Assembly: GCF_024323335.1 (NCBI RefSeq)
Contig: NC_066585.1
Location: 530,738,582-530,802,581 of the forward strand
Length of the DNA: 64,000 nt
Origin: Lathyrus oleraceus
Taxonomy: Eukaryota > Streptophyta > Magnoliopsida > Fabales > Fabaceae
Direction: 5' to 3'
Below, in pieces: positions 58,567 through 64,000 of this stretch. The translations under genes were made by a program, and so were the position numbers. Position 1 is the first letter of the stretch. Every line of letters starts with the position of its first letter. Under the pieces are notes generated by a model. That model was not told the origin of the DNA. It was given only the letters and a program-made list of their open reading frames with translations, and ran no database searches.

Positions 58567-60520
58567 AGAGGTCGAATTAGCAGGATTCCCCAAAGTATGG
58601 GCCTCGGAGGCGAGAGGAATAATTTTGGGTGTCATTCTAATATGAAGCATCGTTATGTGACAACCTATCTTATCTGCAAGCAAAAGGAAAACAAGCAATA
58701 AAGACACTCACTTAGGAACATCAAGACAAAGGAAAATAATTTTTTTACACTTTCACCAAATATGTCACGCCTCTCCTCTTTGGTGTCAGCCTTAACTAAC
58801 AACCATGTATCTATGTATCATTTCTTTTGCTTCTTCAAAGCTGGTGTAGACGATCCAACACCATCAACAAGATTTAATCCCTCCACGAAAGCCACCAACT
58901 TGTTCTTCAAGTAATTCCCCTCTTGAGACAAGTCGTTAGAAAGGTAGGCATAAGTTCTAGACCCGACAGGAAAAATGGTCATGACACTAGAATTTTAGGA
59001 ATATTTGAAAACATCTCGAAGGAATATCAAGATGAACATTTCATATGTTGGTATGAGCGACATTCGTAATGGGAGTAACTAGGTAATAGCAGTCTTTGAA
59101 AATTTTCATACTCTCAGTATACACGTCAAACATCTTCATTCATTGTCCAAAGATAGCAAACCTTGAACCCGTCCTAAATCAGACGAACTACATTGAATGT
59201 TTAAAATAAGGAAAAACAACGTTAGGGTTGGAACATTCTTCTTGTATTTGCATTAGTACTTGAAAATTTTGATGTAGATCTAGTTCACCTGGTGTAGTTG
59301 TAAAGGAACTAACCCAAGGTGGTTAAGAACATCCACTTCAAAGTCGTTAAAAGGAAGTTGGAAGCATTTCTGAGAGAACAGACATTCATAAAAATTAAGG
59401 ACGCATCCTTCATTCTTATCACACAACCTTTCCCCCTTCCGACAAGAGCACCCACCAGCTTGAGAAGGGACCCACCTCGGTAAAAACATGGTCTAGACCT
59501 CCTTTCCCAGAGAATACACCAACAATGTCCAGTGTCTCCTGGTCCTCCCATGACACCAGATCTTCCTCCCATCTATTCCTAGCATTTTGATGACTATTCC
59601 TCTCCATTTCGATCTCACTGCCAACATATAAAAAGGAACGATTATAAGTATAAGGACAAGATTGAGATTCTAACCACCATATTACTTCTATGTCTATAAG
59701 ATCATAACCAAAAGTGATACGATGCACCTTGATGTATGTGTGAGACTTTCGTTTTTGCCTTTAGTTGTTTTCGACAATTGATTATGTCAAGGGAAAAGTT
59801 GGGAAATAAAAATCGTGGCAATTTCCCTTGAGTCGAGGCCACAAATATCCCTTCCATCTTTAGTAGTCATGTATCCCATCGATTCTTCCATAACTATTCC
59901 CACAGGAACCACGACAGCTGATAAACAAGTACAATAGAAAAAAGGATGATGATCGCCAGCTTTAGATGGTAGCGATTTTTGATACTCACATGTGAATCAA
60001 ACCATCGGAGTGCCTTGAAGGATCGTAGAATAATAAGTAGCAAAAAATTATATCCCAAAATGGGGTTGCAAGTAGATGGGGCAACGAGAGAATTTTTGGA
60101 ATTTCAGAAGCACTGAAAGCTAGAAGAAAGGAAAGTTCACCCTTGAATCTCTTTAAATTGCCTGATCAAGTGCAAGTGCCACACGATCACCATCATGAAA
60201 CATGTGAAAGTGTATTTTTGTTATCAATTGCCATGATCAAACCTCTATTTGCTTAAGTATTTAAGTACTTTAAAAATGGTCGCTTTTACCACCAGACCTA
60301 GGGCCACATGTGGAATCTGACCTGCGAAACATTGAGTTTATAGGACAAACTTTAATGCGCAAGTTCCAAGGCCACGTTCCCCTACTCACAATTCTTCTCC
60401 TCTTCCATGAACCGAAGATTGGCCCAGAAAGACAAATCAATCCTCGCATCACCAAATATCAAGAAGAACTTGGGAGAAACTGTTCCGAAACGAACGAATG
60501 GCCAATGATAAAGGCTCAAT
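58567..60520 (-). pseudogene. Antisense ORF of T2 copy B, N-terminal part
   Basis: On minus the best piece is 59489-59280: NFYECLFSQKCFQLPFNDFE and VDVLNHLGLVPLQLHQ, matching the pattern of plant proteins annotated as putative plant transposon proteins. Other pieces (60455-60270, 59727-59419) lie in other frames. A TTGCTTGCAG acceptor-like site near 58680 suggests an intron. The ORF lies between the protease and the 3' LTR and reads against them, as antisense ORFs in Tat elements do. Heavily broken. Confidence 0.5.
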
Positions 60521-60900
60521 TGTAAGGCCCAATGTAGAATATCCACGTAGCCGATAGAGGAATAGGTGAGGCCTCATTAAATGTTAGACACTTGATCCCA
60601 ACTACTTAAACATCATTTGTTGTTTGATCTGATAAGACAACTCCTCACATCTCTTGTCGGGTTACATGAAAACAAATTTAACCGTATACTATATATAAGC
60701 CCAATGACATTATTTTAGATATTATGTCACTCTCACTCTCAAAATATTTCTCTATGATTTCCGTGACTGGAGTATTAGAATGTTAATCTTACAAAACTTT
60801 TCCGCTCTACCGCACCATAAACTCTCGCCACTTTGTCAGAAAAACCCTTTCACTCAACTTTACTTATTTCTCGTTCTAAGTCAAAATCTTTAATCAATCG
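60521..60900 (+). repeat. 3' LTR of T2 copy B
   Basis: Starts near TGTAAGGCCCAATGTAG. TATA box ACTATATATAAG at about 60689, then CACTCTCACTCTCAAAATA at 60728, shared with the LTR at 23641-23930. The right end is not resolved. Confidence 0.5.
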
Positions 60901-61725
60901 AAAGAAATGTGTCTCCTCAAATTACTACTCTATTTTGACGAGCCACCAATAAGTATCCATTACATTAAGTATTAGGAATTCATTTTCACGCCAAAACAGC
61001 TGTAACTTAGATTATGTTTGGTTCCACGTTATGTTCCTTAATCTTGCATATCGCAATGACATTCTGATCATGATTTCATGAAGCAACAAACTAGCTTTGG
61101 ATTAGTCGCTATGTGTCATGCTCATGGCACTGTAACGAAGTGAATTAAGTATATAATAATTTATAATTGATTACAGTTAAATAAAAATAATTTGAACAAT
61201 AAACACTAGAGATCAAGCTTTCAAACGAATGTAATAGATTCAAATACCACCATCTCACACTTTCAAACTTGCTTTCAACTACGACAAAGTGAAATTTGTT
61301 AGGCACACACGTTACCCCACAAATGACAAACGCGCTTCCATTTTTCTCTCCGAAATTGTTTAAAAACAAAGATGCCGCCGAAACAATATATGCAAGTAAC
61401 TAACTTATACATGAATTTGAATTAAACGTGAAAATTAAACAAATAGTGAAATTGACTTCTATAACTTAATTTATACGAAGCTTCTAAAAGTCGTTAGTGC
61501 AAACCTCTAAACACGTCTTACCTATCGTGAATAATCATGCACACCCATATCAACCACCAAAGGATACAATTCAACTATCAAAATGTAAGAAAATATATAA
61601 AACCAAACTTTACTAAAAAAACTAAAAACAATGACATTAGTAGACTTGGCCAAATTTTGCACCTTCCAACGCGTCAATTAGTCCAATAGAGACGCGCGTT
61701 TTAGTTTTATCACTTCTTATTAGTC
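60901..61725. other. Upstream region of the PAR1-family gene
   Basis: AT-rich and without recognisable coding sequence. It separates the T2 LTR from the gene; a CCAAT-like GTCCAATAG is at 61681. Confidence 0.4.
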
Positions 61726-61735
61726 TATATATAAC
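61726..61735 (+). promoter_or_regulatory. TATA box of the PAR1-family gene
   Basis: TATATATAAC stands 104 bases before the ATG, in a good position for a plant core promoter. Confidence 0.55.
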
Positions 61736-61838
61736 CGTATGATGCCATTTCCAAAACATAGTTCTCAATATATCTTCAGCACTTCTCATTACATATACAT
61801 ACAAAAAGAGAAAAAGAGAAAAACCTTTGTTTATAACC

Positions 61839-62561
61839 ATGTCTTTCTCAAACAAACTATCATTGGTTTTATTACTTTCTTCTTTTCTCATCCATGCATC
61901 TTTTGGTAAGTATTTTGTAATTTATAACCTACTATTTTTCTTTGATATTTTCTTATGATGTGTGTATATTAAACGTGCTCATGAATTTTGCAGGTGAGAT
62001 GGTCTGCGAGGATTTGCCGAAAGAAGTGTGTACTTTCTCAATAGCTTCGTCTGGGAAGAGGTGTTTGTTGGAGACGGAGAAAGGAATCAACGGTGAAATT
62101 GAGTATCAATGCAGAACATCTGAAGTTGTGGTGGAGAGAATGTCGGAGTATATAGAGACAGACCAGTGTGTGGGAGGATGTGGTGTTGATAGAAGTTCTG
62201 TTGGTATTTCATCTGATGCTTTCTTTGAGCCACAATTCACCGGCAAGCTTTGTTCACCAGCTTGTTATGAGAAGTGTCCTAACATTGTTGATCTTTTCTT
62301 CAACTTGGCTGCTGGAGAGGGTAAGAATGCTAATCATAGTGGTTTATCGTCGTATATTTTTTATCGAATTCGACATAGATAATAACTAAGTTTGCGTTGA
62401 TGTGACGAATAACAGGAGTGTTTTTGCCGGAACTGTGTGAGAAACATAAGAGCAACCCTCGTCGTGCTATGGTTGAGCTTGTGAGCTCTGGAGCTGCATT
62501 TGGTCCAGTTTCTGCTGTTTCTGAGGACTTTGTGGTGGCACCTGCACCTTCTGCTCTTTGA
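61839..62561 (+). CDS. PAR1: PAR1-family secreted cysteine-rich protein, three exons
   Basis: Exons are 61839-61905, 61994-62320 and 62416-62561, with introns GTAAGT...GCAG and GTAAGA...ACAG, both phase 1, giving 179 residues. The first 22 residues (MSFSNKLSLVLLLSSFLIHA) form a signal peptide, so the protein should enter the secretory pathway. The mature part has paired cysteines (VCEDLPKEVC, KRCLLE, YQCRT, QCVGGCG, LCSPACYEKCP, ELCEKH), the pattern of the photoassimilate-responsive PAR1 family. It ends FVVAPAPSAL. Length and exon pattern are normal and no defect is seen. The molecular function of the family is not well known; tobacco members respond to sugars. Confidence 0.9.
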
Positions 62562-63094
62562 TTTTGGAGAATGAGTGTAAACTTGTATGTTCCTACTATG
62601 TTACTACTATATTAGAGGATATATAGAGGGAAATAACAGGATTTCTTTTTATGGAATTTGTTTTCATCAATGTAATGATTAGGCTATATTGAGCAAATTA
62701 TTGTTTTATTTGAATGTTTTTGTTTACGTAAATCCAATGTCATAAGTTATGTTATCAAATTATATAAACAATTTTTAAAACTAAAAGAATAATAAGAGCT
62801 TTATAAATGTCAAAGTTATCAAATAAAATAAGAGTTAATTTTTTTAAAATCAAGTAAAATCAAATAAAATCAGATAAGGATAAATCACTTTGGATTTTAT
62901 TCGATTTTGGAGAGTTTATAAAAATTTTAAAGGATAAAATCAAGTTCAACTCCGATTTTACTAAGTTCAATTTTATAAGTGATTTAATTCGAAATCTATA
63001 TCCATATAACATTAAATCAAACAATTTTTCTAGTTAACACTCAATTTTAACAACTATATTTCAGATGTTTTTGTTAGGAAATAAATGTGAGTTG
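62562..63094. other. 3' flank of the PAR1-family gene
   Basis: Contains the probable 3' UTR (to about 62700) and then AT-rich sequence with repeated AAAATCAAGTAAAATCAAATAAAATC phrases (about 62848-62875). No gene. Confidence 0.5.
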
Positions 63095-63435
63095 TGTTGA
63101 GAAAAATGTAAGTTCTAAATTACTTTAAAAAGTTAAGGTTGAGCATATTATAAATAAGACAATTTTGAGTGAATATATGATGTCTTTCTCATTTATTTGG
63201 GTGAGTCTTTGATCTTTAGGTGAATGTTTAACCAAATATGAATGTTTCCTTTTCATGATGACTCATCAGTGATATTAGAGTCTGATTCGAGTAAGGGATT
63301 GACTTCTTGTATCGAAAGTCTTCCTGAGATGGTGGTCATACAGCGTGTCCCGTTGAAATATCTATGACGAATAAGGATATTTGTCAAAAACGATACAAAC
63401 ATGTGGATGAAGGAGATTCCCCTTGAGGGAGAGAT
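63095..63435 (+). mobile_element. Degenerate TRIM-like LTR fragment
   Basis: Begins TGTTGAGAAAAATGTAAG, has a TATAAATAAG near 63149, a drifted Met-tRNA primer site TGATATTAGAGTCTGATT (63270) and a purine-rich GAGGGAGAGAT (63425-63435) followed by TGTTA, where a second LTR should start. The second LTR is missing or destroyed. Confidence 0.4.
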
Positions 63436-64000
63436 TGTTACGAGCTTTGAATCCTAATTTTCAACCAATTATTTCTAGCGTAGGCACACGAGACCTGCCA
63501 AACTCCTCCTGCAAATGTATAGACAAGTTCTTTGTCGAATTGCATTAATGTAGGCGTTGCTGCAATGTGATTGTCAGCCACGCAGTGTTTCAGAAGGCCT
63601 GCAGCGTGCTTGACAGCCCCACCGCACCAAACAATTTTCCACCACTATACTAGAAGGAGCCGACATGGTTTAAACTTGATCAAAAATATCTTTATCAACA
63701 AAAGACATCACTTCTCTAAGCTTCCACTCGTGATTTTCATCCATGTAACTCCTGACATCCTTCATGTGTTCAATTTGTGGAACCGTACGAGGAGACTAAT
63801 CAATAGTTCTACCAAAACCAGGAACCACCTATTCTGTCCAAAAATTTCTTTGTAAACCGTTTCCCACAAAAATGAAAATAAAAACCAGATTTTCCTTTAA
63901 AGGTGCCCCTAAACAGAAGTAATTTCTTTCAAGAATTTAGCTCCAGGCTTGAAAGTTCCAATCTATGGAACATAGATCTACAATATTTGTTACGGACAAC
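63436..64000. other. Unassigned end of the window
   Basis: No family or gene recognised on either strand. An open stretch at 63571-63855 has no detectable domain and is probably chance. Confidence 0.35.

Noticed and set aside
63571..63855. Protein-coding gene at the right end
   Set aside because: No domain, start context or codon pattern supports it; the surroundings look like decayed repeat DNA.

Overview
This window looks like nuclear DNA from a flowering plant, most likely a legume and probably a large repeat-rich genome such as those of the pea/vetch group. The reasons are GT-AG introns, high AT content, and dense nesting of Tat/Ogre-type and Athila-type Ty3/gypsy elements, Ty1/copia elements, MULE transposons, FAR1-type transposase remnants and TRIM-like fragments. 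The only gene that looks like an intact host gene is a three-exon PAR1-family secreted protein at 61839-62561. The species call is an inference.

Layout. 1-10270 is a decayed Tat-lineage element on + (LTR tail, PBS, gag, protease, an intron-like spacer, RT, RNase H, a second RNase H, integrase). Its RT is split by a clean 1180-bp solo LTR at 5929-7108 with the 5-bp target duplication CCATT. 10271-18392 holds other LTR material and the 3' end of an Ogre-like element, including a very long LTR (13703-18392). 18393-21710 is a gypsy gag and LTR on the minus strand. A TRIM-like fragment (21734-22070) and an AT-rich desert follow.

23641-24860 and 51885-60900 carry two decayed copies of one Tat-like family. 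Between them lies a nest. A MULE transposase pseudogene on minus (25877-44157) is divided by a copia element (E1, 26743-42992), which is itself divided by a second copia of the same family (E2, 31022-38917, target duplication GTAAA). Divergent from the MULE is a plant-mobile-domain pseudogene (44735-48423), interrupted by a solo LTR of the same copia family (46822-48214, duplication CACCA). A FAR1-type transposase pseudogene follows (48941-50918). The right-hand Tat-like copy keeps gag, protease and an antisense ORF, and a compact Athila derivative (54949-58561, duplication GTAGG) is inserted in that ORF.

The most unusual signal is in the transcribed leaders of the two copia elements. At the same position between PBS and gag, E2 has four 71-75 bp units that each contain two copies of the 14-bp palindrome GTTAACCGGTTAAC (able to form a 14-bp stem), while E1 has a different short array built on TGACG/CGTCA. 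Flanks are homologous and the arrays are not, which suggests replaceable palindromic modules. A 74-nt tRNA-like segment in the Athila 3' region and CATGCATG-rich blocks around the MULE/PMD pair also deserve a look. Almost all transposon ORFs are broken by stops, several of them CGA-to-TGA changes consistent with decay of methylated CpG.
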